Assembly: GCA_964630305.1 (NCBI GenBank)
Contig: CAZVTR010000003.1
Coordinates: forward strand, 1 to 64,000
Source: JAKPPT01 sp964630305
GTDB lineage: Bacteria; Spirochaetota; Spirochaetia; Treponematales; UBA12059
Reading direction: 5' to 3'
Length of the DNA: 64,000 nucleotides
Below are positions 6,363-15,121 of the stretch, in pieces. A model generated the notes under the pieces. That model had not been told where the DNA came from. It did no database searches and was given only the letters and a program-made list of their open reading frames with translations. Position numbers and translations under genes: made by a program. Within the stretch, counting starts at the first letter, position 1. Every line of letters starts with the position of its first letter.

Positions 6363-8309
6363 ATGTTAACAAAAACTGAAAAAAAGATTTTTAAATTTAT
6401 CAAAGGTTTGCCTACAAAGTATTTAATTGGGTTTTGGACAGCAATTGCAATTTTTGCAATTAGATATGTGCTGAATTTTATTTTACCACTATTACAGCGC
6501 AGGTATATTGATGAAGCTTTAGTCAGTAAAAGTATTTATATTAGAGAATTAAATATTCTAATGGTCTGTCTTGCATTATCAGTTTTGCTATTATGGGCAG
6601 AGTATTTTTTATTTAGAAAACTAAAAACAAGTTTGTATGCCTATATTTTTAAAGAAACTGTTACTAAAATAACTCAGCTGCCAAAGAATGTTATAAGTGC
6701 TAAAGGGACTGGTTATTATAACAATATTGTGGTTAATTTAACTGCTGCAATAAGCAATTTGATTTCGCCAGCAATTTTCGAGTTTTTTTTTAGTGCATTA
6801 TTATTGATATTTGTAAATACTTTATTGTTTCAGTGGCATAGAGGTTTGTTTTTAGTGTTTTGCTTTGCATATGTGTTGTGTTTTTTTAATACGGTGGTTT
6901 TCTATAAACAAAGGAAGAAATATTTAATTTTGATTAATGAGAACACTTCAATACTTTCTTCTGAAGCTAATGATTTAATAAGTAATACATTTACTATTAA
7001 AATATTAAATGTGGTTAATAATTTCACTGCTCCTTTATGGCAGATTGTAAATAAAAATCGTCACTATCAAAATAAATTTCAGCGTGCTATTGAGTATAAT
7101 CGGGTTTTATTCTCACTTATCCAGAGCTGCTCTCTGTTAATCATGCTGATTTTTGTGCTTGATAGTATATTTAAAAGTAAAATGACATATGGCCAATTAG
7201 TTGCTCTTTTGTTATATTTTGGTAATTTGTTTCAGCCATTTAATAATTATGTCACATTTTTAGGTGATATGACTAATTACGGTTCGTGGTTAGACCGTTA
7301 TGAAGAATCTTTTAAAGAGCAAATTATTAACCAGGAGCCATTGTCAAATTTAAAAATATATGGGATTCATTCAGTGTCATTTAGAAATGTGGTTTTACCT
7401 AATTCTAAAAATAAGTGTCCTTTAAGTTTGTGTGTTGATAAACCTGTAGGACTGGTTGGATTATCAGGAGAAGGTAAGACTTCTTTATTGAAATTATTGT
7501 ATAAAGAAACAAATCTTATACCCGGACTGGTGATATTGAATGATAGTATCGATTTAGGGTTGATAGATAATAGATCATACTTTAATGAAGTAAATATATT
7601 ATCACAAGATGTAGAGATATTCAATAAAGATTTAAATTTTAATATACTGTTAGGAAGAGAATTAATAGATAGCAATGTTAAAAACAATGTTATTTATACA
7701 ATTCGCGGAACTGTCCTAATTTATTTAAAAACAGGAAAAATTGAAAATGAAATTTATAAAAATACTTTACAATCTTTGATACCATTGACTGATAAAATAA
7801 ATCGAAATGAATTATTGGAACATGAAGACAAGATAAATTGTATAACAGAAAAAATATTTAATTTACACTATGTTATAAAAGACAATTATCTATGTGTTAT
7901 AAACAATCTAGGCTTGAATAAAATAGAAGAACGAAGATTAGGGGAGAAAGGTAGCTATCTTAGCGGGGGAGAAAAACAGAAAATAGCAACAGCAAGATTT
8001 TTACTAAAAAATAATTTTTCTTTTTTCATTTTGGATGAACCTTTCGTTTCCCTCGACGCTATCAATGCTGAAAAAATAATATCTTTAGTTAAAAATCATG
8101 TAAAAGGAAAAAATGGCATTCTTATTACACACAGCATGCATGTCTATGAGCAATTTGCAGATTACTTTTTTGTAATACATGAAGGTAAACTTATTGAACA
8201 AGGCAGTTTTGAGCAATTGCTTAAAAAAAATGGATTGTTTAAAAGATTATATAAAAAATATTATATGAATTTACAAGGAGTAAGAAATAGCCATGTGTCA
8301 AAATTATAA
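6363..8309 (+). CDS. ABC exporter (fused permease-ATPase) of peptide cluster
   Basis: This 648-residue half-transporter has about six membrane helices in residues 20-305, followed by a nucleotide-binding domain. Walker A is GLSGEGKT (366-373), the Q-loop glutamine is in NILSQDVE (about 415), the signature is LSGGE (533-537), Walker B is FFILDEP (554-560) and the switch histidine is about 590. The Q-loop to signature distance is about 118 residues, roughly 50-60 longer than usual, because of an extra segment at about 440-510. There is no N-terminal C39 peptidase, so leader removal must occur elsewhere. It starts 10 bases after maturase 1 and overlaps maturase 2 by 17 bases. Export of the mature peptide is inferred. 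Confidence 0.88.
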   Translation: MLTKTEKKIFKFIKGLPTKYLIGFWTAIAIFAIRYVLNFILPLLQRRYIDEALVSKSIYIRELNILMVCLALSVLLLWAEYFLFRKLKTSLYAYIFKETVTKITQLPKNVISAKGTGYYNNIVVNLTAAISNLISPAIFEFFFSALLLIFVNTLLFQWHRGLFLVFCFAYVLCFFNTVVFYKQRKKYLILINENTSILSSEANDLISNTFTIKILNVVNNFTAPLWQIVNKNRHYQNKFQRAIEYNRVLFSLIQSCSLLIMLIFVLDSIFKSKMTYGQLVALLLYFGNLFQPFNNYVTFLGDMTNYGSWLDRYEESFKEQIINQEPLSNLKIYGIHSVSFRNVVLPNSKNKCPLSLCVDKPVGLVGLSGEGKTSLLKLLYKETNLIPGLVILNDSIDLGLIDNRSYFNEVNILSQDVEIFNKDLNFNILLGRELIDSNVKNNVIYTIRGTVLIYLKTGKIENEIYKNTLQSLIPLTDKINRNELLEHEDKINCITEKIFNLHYVIKDNYLCVINNLGLNKIEERRLGEKGSYLSGGEKQKIATARFLLKNNFSFFILDEPFVSLDAINAEKIISLVKNHVKGKNGILITHSMHVYEQFADYFFVIHEGKLIEQGSFEQLLKKNGLFKRLYKKYYMNLQGVRNSHVSKL

Positions 8310-9612
8310 AAGATTTGAATATGTCGATTTTATTAAAATTAAAGATAAAACAATTTTATATAATTATGTGAACAAAGCAATGATAGCATTAAACGACAAT
8401 TCTATTCTTAGAAAAGTAAAGGCTATTTTGCGAATGCCTAACCGTGTTTACAAAAAAAATGATTTTTTTAATTTAAGAGAACAGTTAATTATTAATGGTT
8501 TTTTAGTCCCAATAAATCTAAAATCTGCAATTTTATTAAAACAAATGAAAAAACCTAAAAATATTGAATTAGCCATTCACGTTAGCGATGTTTGTAATTT
8601 TTCATGTGCTTATTGTTATCAAACTGAAAAAAAACATAGTATTATGCTAGAATGTACTGCTGATAAATTATTTAATAAAGTTAAAGCAGAAATAACGCGA
8701 TTAAATGTAAAAGAACTAAATGTAGCATGGCTAGGAGGCGAGCCTTTATTAAATTTGTCAATAATTGAAAATCTTAGCATGCGTTTTAGGCAATTTTGTA
8801 TTGAAAATAATATAAAATATACTTCTGGCATTATTACAAATGGATATCTATTAACTAAAACTGTGGCTGAAAACTTAAAAAAGGCTGGTGTAATTTCTGT
8901 GCAGCTTTCAATAGACGGTGATAAGAAAGCTCATGATTCTTTGCGTAGGTTGCATGGAGAAAATCCCCCTTCTAGTTATCAAAGAATATTAAATAACCTT
9001 ATCACAGCAGTAAATGTTTTTGGACCATATGCAGTTGTGTTGCGTATTCATGTAAATAAAACCAATTGTGCGAATATCATTTCTTTTTTATATGAAATTT
9101 ATGAACTTCAGCTTCTTAATAAAATTATAATTAATTTAGTAAGGATTAAGAATACAAATAAAAAAAACAGTAAAACACTTAGTTACAGACAGTTTGGCAT
9201 TTTTTATAGCAAAATAAATAGCTTGTTACAAAATAAACAAATGGAGTATTACCTCGATGGTATTTTACCTCCCTTGTATCAATGTAGATGTAGCGCTGAA
9301 AATGACTATAGTATTGCTGTTTCTGCTGATGGAAGTTTGTATAAATGTTGGGAAGATGTCGGCACTAATATAGTTGCAAATGGATCTTTAGATGACAGCA
9401 GTGAGCTTTTAAGCAGTTTATCATTGCCTTATGCTGATATTTTTAAAAAAAAGGATAAGCAATGTTCAAATTGTAGGTTTTTCCCTGTATGTAGTACTGG
9501 TTGCCCAAAAGAATTAGTTGCAAAATCAGCTGATTTTTGTCGTGGACAAAAATTAATAATACACAGTCAAGTTCGTTATTTATATACACATAAAATAAGA
9601 AAAAATAAATAA
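8293..9612 (+). CDS. Radical SAM/SPASM peptide maturase 2
   Basis: This 439-residue protein has the cluster motif CNFSCAYC (Cys101, 105, 108), WLGGEPLL and a C-terminal SPASM domain with CRC, a single cysteine in LYKCWED, then CSNCRFFPVCSTGC and a final cysteine. The N-terminal 90 residues align by eye with maturase 1 (for example NKVLFNYLSRASLKL against DKTILYNYVNKAMIAL, and an LxxNGFL motif in both), so the two arose by duplication. AAGGAG lies 12 bases before the ATG, inside the exporter gene's end. It is the last gene of the AT-rich cluster. Two maturases for one short peptide suggest two kinds of modification, a heterodimer, or one enzyme acting on a second unseen substrate. Confidence 0.83.
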   Translation: MCQNYKRFEYVDFIKIKDKTILYNYVNKAMIALNDNSILRKVKAILRMPNRVYKKNDFFNLREQLIINGFLVPINLKSAILLKQMKKPKNIELAIHVSDVCNFSCAYCYQTEKKHSIMLECTADKLFNKVKAEITRLNVKELNVAWLGGEPLLNLSIIENLSMRFRQFCIENNIKYTSGIITNGYLLTKTVAENLKKAGVISVQLSIDGDKKAHDSLRRLHGENPPSSYQRILNNLITAVNVFGPYAVVLRIHVNKTNCANIISFLYEIYELQLLNKIIINLVRIKNTNKKNSKTLSYRQFGIFYSKINSLLQNKQMEYYLDGILPPLYQCRCSAENDYSIAVSADGSLYKCWEDVGTNIVANGSLDDSSELLSSLSLPYADIFKKKDKQCSNCRFFPVCSTGCPKELVAKSADFCRGQKLIIHSQVRYLYTHKIRKNK

Positions 9613-9692
9613 AGCTATAACTAAAATAAATTTTTACTAGATTGATAAATTGCACAGTTATAACAATTGATTGAAACTAACTATGTAACTAT

Positions 9693-10319
9693 TCACCAAA
9701 ACAGCGAAAGATTTTTATAAATAGAAGCGAGCAGTTTTTCTACAGCAAATCGTTTCGGTTCGCTATATATATAAAAATTTGAATTATCTTTGTAGACACA
9801 GAAATGTTTGAGCAATTCTGCATGCTCGCATGAGTTAAGCAATGCTTCGAGTTTTTCTTTGAGCCTTGGTGTGTTCCATAACAGAATAAATGTTTTATTG
9901 TTTTTTTGTATTGTGCACTGCTGTAATGAGTCATGTCCAGTGATAGTCCGGGCTATGAAACTATAGTAGCGCTTTTCAATAATGTGGCCTTCCCCCAACA
10001 ATTTTTGTTTCGTATACAGTGTTAAGTAGTATCGATCTTTTCTGCCTGACAAAACAATTATGGGCATATAAAATGCTGATTGCCGGGGCATGAGGACAAA
10101 TGTGCCTTTTGCGCTGGTAAAAGGCTCTTTAAGTTTATAGGTAAAATTATATCCAATTGCACCGCCGATATTGACATATTCAGTATCGAGTGGCTCAAGA
10201 ACGGATTCTGTTTCTTGCGCGATAAATCCGGAAATCCATTTGTTTTTTTTCATGCCGCGAAAATAGGTAAATACTGCAAAGAGCGCAAGCAGTGTCAGGG
10301 GAATAATATACCATTGCAT
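9693..10319 (-). CDS. Membrane-anchored protein of unknown function
   Basis: A 208-residue protein with one N-terminal membrane helix (IIPLTLLALFAVFTYF) and a basic stop-transfer, so most of it (about residues 25-208) would face the cytoplasm. No domain is recognised. Its ATG overlaps the stop of the ArsA-like gene (TGATG), showing translational coupling and a shared role with that ATPase. Confidence 0.6.
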   Translation of the reverse strand: MQWYIIPLTLLALFAVFTYFRGMKKNKWISGFIAQETESVLEPLDTEYVNIGGAIGYNFTYKLKEPFTSAKGTFVLMPRQSAFYMPIIVLSGRKDRYYLTLYTKQKLLGEGHIIEKRYYSFIARTITGHDSLQQCTIQKNNKTFILLWNTPRLKEKLEALLNSCEHAELLKHFCVYKDNSNFYIYSEPKRFAVEKLLASIYKNLSLFW

Positions 10320-11236
10320 CAGTAGCTCCTTATGTGTTCAATAAGTTGTGATACATCAAACTTTACCAAATCATCTCGTTCGATGCTATTTCCGTCAAGA
10401 CACGGTAACGTAAAGATAGGCATTCCTTTGAATGTTTTTTTTACTCGTACTTCTCTTTCATCCCTGCAGAAATATTTATTATAGCTAAGGCTAGCGATTG
10501 GAACGCCTAATTTTTCTAATTCGGTACGGATTCGCAGTGATTCTGAAAAACTCAGTTCATCAGGGTTTAGAACGATATTGATATAACTTTCTGCTGCAAA
10601 GAGTTTTTGGAGATGGTTAAGCCGCTGCTGAATACTGCCTAATTTTTGGTAAATAGGATCATCTTCTTTTTTTACCTGTCCTCCTAAAACATTAGCTTCT
10701 GGGTTTAATTTTAAGAGTGTGTTTCTTTTCTCGAGGAGAGTCTTCCGAAGCGACGATAGTTCCTTAATCCACATGCTGGAAAGCGCGGGCATTGCAAGAA
10801 ACCTAAGTGCTAGAGCAGTAGGCGGTGTATCAAAAATAATGATATCGTACACGCTCTTCCATGTGGTATATATGTGCTCAATTGCCCATAACACTGCATA
10901 TTCTTCTGTACCAGGAGCGTATTTCATGATATCAAGATATCTTGACACATCGATTACGGCATTGTATCGATACGCTGTTTGTATTTCGCGTTTGCTTACC
11001 TCAAGGTAAGTACGCACCCATGTTTCAAGATCTACTTCAATACCGTCAAGCTGGTTGGCAATCGGTGTGATGCTATTAGTGAGTTTTGTTTGGAAAATAT
11101 CACCGACATTGTGTGCAGGATCCAGAGAACAGATGAGTGTGCGGTATCCTTGCTGCGAAAGCTGAAATGCGGTAGTGGATGAAATAGTGGTTTTTCCTAC
11201 GCCGCCTTTGCCCAAAAAAAATGCTAATTTTTTCAT
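10319..11236 (-). CDS. ArsA/Get3-like P-loop ATPase
   Basis: The deviant Walker A GKGGVGKT occurs at residues 9-16 counted from the ATG at 11236; a TTG at 11248, overlapping the upstream stop, is an alternative start. A switch region CSLDPAHNVGDIF and the DTPPTAL motif follow, the set found in ArsA/Get3 ATPases rather than ParA. At about 305 residues it is a single-unit form that would dimerise. No arsenite transporter or arsR gene is nearby, so arsenic efflux is unlikely. It is sandwiched between a small helical protein and a membrane-anchored protein, which suggests delivery or handling of a client. The client is unknown. Confidence 0.8.
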   Translation of the reverse strand: MKKLAFFLGKGGVGKTTISSTTAFQLSQQGYRTLICSLDPAHNVGDIFQTKLTNSITPIANQLDGIEVDLETWVRTYLEVSKREIQTAYRYNAVIDVSRYLDIMKYAPGTEEYAVLWAIEHIYTTWKSVYDIIIFDTPPTALALRFLAMPALSSMWIKELSSLRKTLLEKRNTLLKLNPEANVLGGQVKKEDDPIYQKLGSIQQRLNHLQKLFAAESYINIVLNPDELSFSESLRIRTELEKLGVPIASLSYNKYFCRDEREVRVKKTFKGMPIFTLPCLDGNSIERDDLVKFDVSQLIEHIRSY

Positions 11237-11244
11237 AGCTAGAG

Positions 11245-11529
11245 TCAATCGATATTTAGCATGCCAACCAGGGCGCCGAGAGGATCCTGAGCAAAATCGG
11301 CTCTGCTAATCATAAGCCTGATTTCATCTTCCATATAGGGGAGCAATTCAAGTGCAATAGCTGGCGGAGGTGCAGGCAGCCCAATAAAACTCCCGAGGAT
11401 TTGCAGTGCAAACAGGTTCTGGAGTTCTTTAACTTCGAACTCCAGCATCGAAGTAGCTTTTTCCCGATGAACTTGTTTTATGATTCGCCATGCTTCAGAA
11501 AGCTTTTGGAATAATTTTTTGCCTTTCAC
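11245..11529 (-). CDS. Small helical partner of ArsA-like ATPase
   Basis: A 94-residue protein beginning at GTG, with GAGAGGA just upstream. It is predicted helical, with a central hydrophobic stretch LQNLFALQILGSFIGLPAPP that is too interrupted for a clear membrane helix. Its stop is eight bases from the ATG of the ArsA-like gene. No family recognised; it is the first gene of the three-gene operon and may be an adaptor or substrate. Confidence 0.6.
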   Translation of the reverse strand: MKGKKLFQKLSEAWRIIKQVHREKATSMLEFEVKELQNLFALQILGSFIGLPAPPPAIALELLPYMEDEIRLMISRADFAQDPLGALVGMLNID

Positions 11530-11540
11530 GGTATCCTCTC

Positions 11541-11580
11541 ATAAAAGAGCAGAACTCAGTGTTTGCCATGAGTTCTGCTC
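11541..11580 (-). terminator. Terminator of cstA
   Basis: A perfect 12-base-pair stem (GAGCAGAACTCA at 11547-11558 with TGAGTTCTGCTC at 11569-11580, loop of 10) is followed on the minus strand by TTTTAT. Confidence 0.75.
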
Positions 11581-11654
11581 ATCATGCGTGTTTTGCTGTT
11601 ATTTACTACAGCGTTTTATGTTTTCACATCGCTCACTAATATATTTATCATTAC

Positions 11655-13343
11655 TTATGCAGCAAGCTTTTTCCCTGAAAAATTCTTGAGGAAGCTCAAT
11701 ATCATCACAAAATTGAGTATCAATAGTATGATATTGATTACTCCTACAACGGATCCGGTAATAACCTTCATGGTATCGGCCATTTTAACAAAGAAGGTTG
11801 GCACTATAACAATTTCATACCAGCCCAGTGCTACAGTGACGGTTATCCAGAGGAATATCGCAGGAATAAGTACAATGTTTGTATATTTGGGGTTGAGTTT
11901 TTGTTTTACCCACACTGCTGCTGTCAGCATCACAATTGATGCAATAAGCTGATTTGCTCCAGAGAACGCAGGCCAGAGTGTTGTATAACCGCCTGATTTT
12001 GCAAGGAAAATACCCAGGAATGCAATAATAACAGAAGCTACCCACTTGTTTTCAAAAACTTTAAACAAACCAGGGGCTTTATCTTTAAGCGGCAAAGCCA
12101 TTTCCTGTACAAGGTATCTTCCAAGCCGATTGGTAGTATCGAGTGTTGTTAACGCAAATGAGCTAACCCAAACTGCTGCAAAGAGCGTCATGAACTCTTG
12201 TGTGAAGAATGGCAGTGTTGAACTTACCATGCTTCCATATGATAGCACAAATCGGTTGAGTGCTGGAGTTTTAAGAATTGCTGCAAAATCACCAATTGCT
12301 TTATCTCCAAAGGATGCGATGGAGATTATTACGATGGTGGACAGGAAACCTTCTGTGAGCATTGCTCCGTAACCAACGAAGAGCGCGTCTTTTTCCTGTG
12401 CTAGCTGTTTTGAGCTTGTTCCAGATGCGACGAGTGCATGGAAACCGGAAAGTGCTCCGCAGGCTATAACGAGGGGCACTGTAGGCCAGAACGGAGAGGG
12501 CTGGCCGCCGATTACTTTTGCAGAAAAACTAGTAAAAGCAGGAAGTGAGTCAAATGCTCCGAATGATAGTATTGCAGCAACACCGCCAACTGCTAAACCA
12601 AAATACAAGAGGAAACTGTTGAGGTAGTCACGAGGCTGCAAGAGGAAATTAACTGGGAGGGCAGAGGCAATCACAATATATACAAAAATTACAATAAACC
12701 AGATATCTTTTGATGCTTTAACGGGGAGCATATCACCCAGCCAGAATGCTGCAATAATCAAGAGTATGCCAATTAGAGAGCCCCAGCCCATTCCGAGCGG
12801 TGATTTGTACATGATTAAACCTGCAATGATTGCAGCGATACAGAAGAATAAGAATGCAGAAAAAACTCTTCCGTCAGCTGCAAACTGTCCGGCAACGATA
12901 TCTCCGAATGCAGCAACCACGAGGATGCAGAGAAACAGGACGAACCATCCAAAGGCTTTGCCTGCTCGTTTCCCGATCATGTCCTGTGCTACAAACTGTA
13001 CTGAACGGCCGTCATAGCGCACTGATGCAGCAAGGGACAGGTAATCGTGAATCGCTCCAATAAAAATATTGCCAAACCAAATCCAGAGTAAACCTGGCAA
13101 CCAGCCCCAGGCTACAGCCATAGCTGGTCCTGTTATAGGGCCTGCTCCTGCGATAGATGCAAAGTGGTGCCCAAAGAGCACAAATTTATTGGTAGGAACA
13201 TAGTCAACACCATCTTGCAAGCGCTTTGAAGGAGCTTCAGGTGCTTCATGGCTTTTTAGCAATTTACTTTGAATGGTTTTGCCATAAAAAAAATAAAACA
13301 CAAAATAAATGCCCAGCGCGATTATCGCTATTAATGCGCTCAT
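11655..13343 (-). CDS. cstA: CstA-family carbon starvation/pyruvate transporter
   Basis: A 562-residue, very hydrophobic protein with well over ten membrane helices. The conserved N-terminal block is DGVDYVPTNKFVLFGHHFAS followed by IAGAGPITGPAMA, the hallmark of CstA. FHALVASGTSSKQLAQE lies in the middle. It is shorter than the roughly 700-residue enterobacterial proteins but of normal length for the compact branch. Members take up peptides or pyruvate during carbon limitation; the substrate here is not defined. AAGGAGG lies five bases before ATG. The gene lies downstream of a membrane-bound LuxR-type regulator on the same strand, a plausible regulator, and has its own terminator. Confidence 0.9.
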   Translation of the reverse strand: MSALIAIIALGIYFVFYFFYGKTIQSKLLKSHEAPEAPSKRLQDGVDYVPTNKFVLFGHHFASIAGAGPITGPAMAVAWGWLPGLLWIWFGNIFIGAIHDYLSLAASVRYDGRSVQFVAQDMIGKRAGKAFGWFVLFLCILVVAAFGDIVAGQFAADGRVFSAFLFFCIAAIIAGLIMYKSPLGMGWGSLIGILLIIAAFWLGDMLPVKASKDIWFIVIFVYIVIASALPVNFLLQPRDYLNSFLLYFGLAVGGVAAILSFGAFDSLPAFTSFSAKVIGGQPSPFWPTVPLVIACGALSGFHALVASGTSSKQLAQEKDALFVGYGAMLTEGFLSTIVIISIASFGDKAIGDFAAILKTPALNRFVLSYGSMVSSTLPFFTQEFMTLFAAVWVSSFALTTLDTTNRLGRYLVQEMALPLKDKAPGLFKVFENKWVASVIIAFLGIFLAKSGGYTTLWPAFSGANQLIASIVMLTAAVWVKQKLNPKYTNIVLIPAIFLWITVTVALGWYEIVIVPTFFVKMADTMKVITGSVVGVINIILLILNFVMILSFLKNFSGKKLAA

Positions 13344-13476
13344 ATATCCTCCTTATGGTATTGCTTCTTATATATATTGTTGCACCTGGTATAGACTTAT
13401 GTCAAATAAAATAGTAAAAAATGCTATACTTGTCTTGTTTGTTTTTTGAGCATAAAAGGAACTCATATTTATATAA

Positions 13477-14712
13477 TTAGTACAACCCATATTCTTTTAG
13501 GATCTGTATCATTTGAACTTTGTTTTCTACATTGAGTTTGCTATAAATGCTGCTTGCATGACATTTAACTGTACGTTCAGATATACAAAGACTTTTAGCG
13601 ATTTCTTTATTAGTTGCACCTGTTACGAGTTTTTGAATTATTTCCCATTCGCGTTTTGAGATATTGTATTGTTGAATAAACTTTTGCACAGTATCAAGTT
13701 TATGGCAAATTACCATAAAACCTATTGTGTCTAACAGTTGGTTTTTTATTGTACTTACAGCGACAGAGAGTGAAACATGCTCTTTGGGTAACAATGAATG
13801 TAAATCAGCCTTAAAAGTAAATGAGTTGGAATGACAATGTTTTAATCGCTCAAAACCTTTCTGCCAGTCTTGGTTTTTAGTTAAGACTGAATACAATGGT
13901 TTTCCATATGATTCTTTTATACTAAAACCAAACATTTCATTTGCAAAAGAATTTTGTGTAATGATTAATTTTTCAGTATTAAGTATAATAACACAGGCAT
14001 TAATCGCATCAATGATTTTTTGATATTTAGGGTTGTCTGTTAATTCACTTGCTTGATATGTATACAAGACATACCAGATTCCTAAAACAAGAAATGTATC
14101 AAACAGAGGGCTAAATGAAGGAATGTTTAATAAAGGAGCAATAATGTATGCTTCAACCATACCAATAAAAAATGTACTTAAAATAATAATAACAAGCGTA
14201 GTTGTTTGTCTTTTTTCAGTTTTTGTTAATGAATGTCTTAAGTGTGATACTAGAATAGTAACTGTGAGTATAATCATGGTTAGCTCATATAGTACCCAGT
14301 AGTAAAGCCAAAATGAACCACTTGCTAAACTAAATGTCCAAAAATTTCCAACACGAACTATATCGGAAAATACATATGTTGAGACTAAATTGCGAATTTG
14401 TACAGCGAAAGCGCAAAGGTATGCTATGCATATTAGTTTGTTTTTAGGAGAATTTAGACTCACTGAAAAATGAAGTATTAAGGGGAATATCATGATTCCA
14501 AAAAATGATCCAAATCTAAACCAAAACCATACTCCTTCCTTTGTGGCAGCGATAAACATTAATACTGAAGCAATGTTCCAAATAAAACTGACAGATGTCA
14601 GCAGAAATACAAGTTTCTGAGGTAAGGTTTTATGAGCCATTTTAATTATAGAAACGCTAGCAACTAATAAAAATGAGGCTAGTGCAACTGATATAAACGC
14701 ATAAATAATCAT
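13477..14712 (-). CDS. Membrane-bound PAS-LuxR transcriptional regulator
   Basis: This 411-residue protein has about seven membrane helices in residues 1-220, in the style of the 7TM histidine-kinase sensor module. A PAS-like domain (about 225-340, IIDAINACVIILNTEKL) follows, then a C-terminal LuxR helix-turn-helix (about 345-405, ATNKEIAKSLCISERTVKCH). It is a one-component membrane sensor that would bind DNA from the membrane. No kinase or receiver domain is present. The signal is unknown. It has a good promoter, and cstA lies 133 bases downstream on the same strand. Confidence 0.8.
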   Translation of the reverse strand: MIIYAFISVALASFLLVASVSIIKMAHKTLPQKLVFLLTSVSFIWNIASVLMFIAATKEGVWFWFRFGSFFGIMIFPLILHFSVSLNSPKNKLICIAYLCAFAVQIRNLVSTYVFSDIVRVGNFWTFSLASGSFWLYYWVLYELTMIILTVTILVSHLRHSLTKTEKRQTTTLVIIILSTFFIGMVEAYIIAPLLNIPSFSPLFDTFLVLGIWYVLYTYQASELTDNPKYQKIIDAINACVIILNTEKLIITQNSFANEMFGFSIKESYGKPLYSVLTKNQDWQKGFERLKHCHSNSFTFKADLHSLLPKEHVSLSVAVSTIKNQLLDTIGFMVICHKLDTVQKFIQQYNISKREWEIIQKLVTGATNKEIAKSLCISERTVKCHASSIYSKLNVENKVQMIQILKEYGLY

Positions 14713-14780
14713 AACTATTTAAAATTTCCATTACAATGCTTTTTACAAACCGCTTACTTTTATATATAACATATAATAAA

Positions 14781-14809
14781 AGCATAGTTTGCCAGTATTT
14801 TATTGTCAA
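14781..14809 (-). promoter_or_regulatory. Promoter of the PAS-LuxR gene
   Basis: On the minus strand a perfect TTGACA (14809-14804) and TATGCT (14786-14781) are separated by 17 bases, about 70 bases before the ATG. Confidence 0.7.
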
Positions 14810-15121
14810 CAAAAAGTAAATCTTAAACTTATAAAGCTGGTAATTTTCAATGTATGCAGATATGCTATATATACCATGATATTTCAATTTTTGAATTAAA
14901 AGAGAGTTTGTCTTATACAGTAAGAGGCTATTGATGTTACTGTAAAAAAACTTTGTTTGCTATTAGTGCGGAATACATAGTAGTTTGTTTGAATTTTTAC
15001 AACGTTAACGATATAATTAAAGAACCATGGCAATTATTTGTGGAAAATTTTATCCGATAGTAGTAGTATAGCAATATATGTTATTATATATACAGCTTGA
15101 ATGGAGTAATTAATACATGCT
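14810..15121. other. Divergent intergenic region
   Basis: AT-rich sequence between the divergent regulator and diguanylate cyclase genes. Apart from the minus-strand promoter at its left edge and a GGAG (15103-15106) before the cyclase start, I see no repeats, RNA motifs or small genes. Confidence 0.5.
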
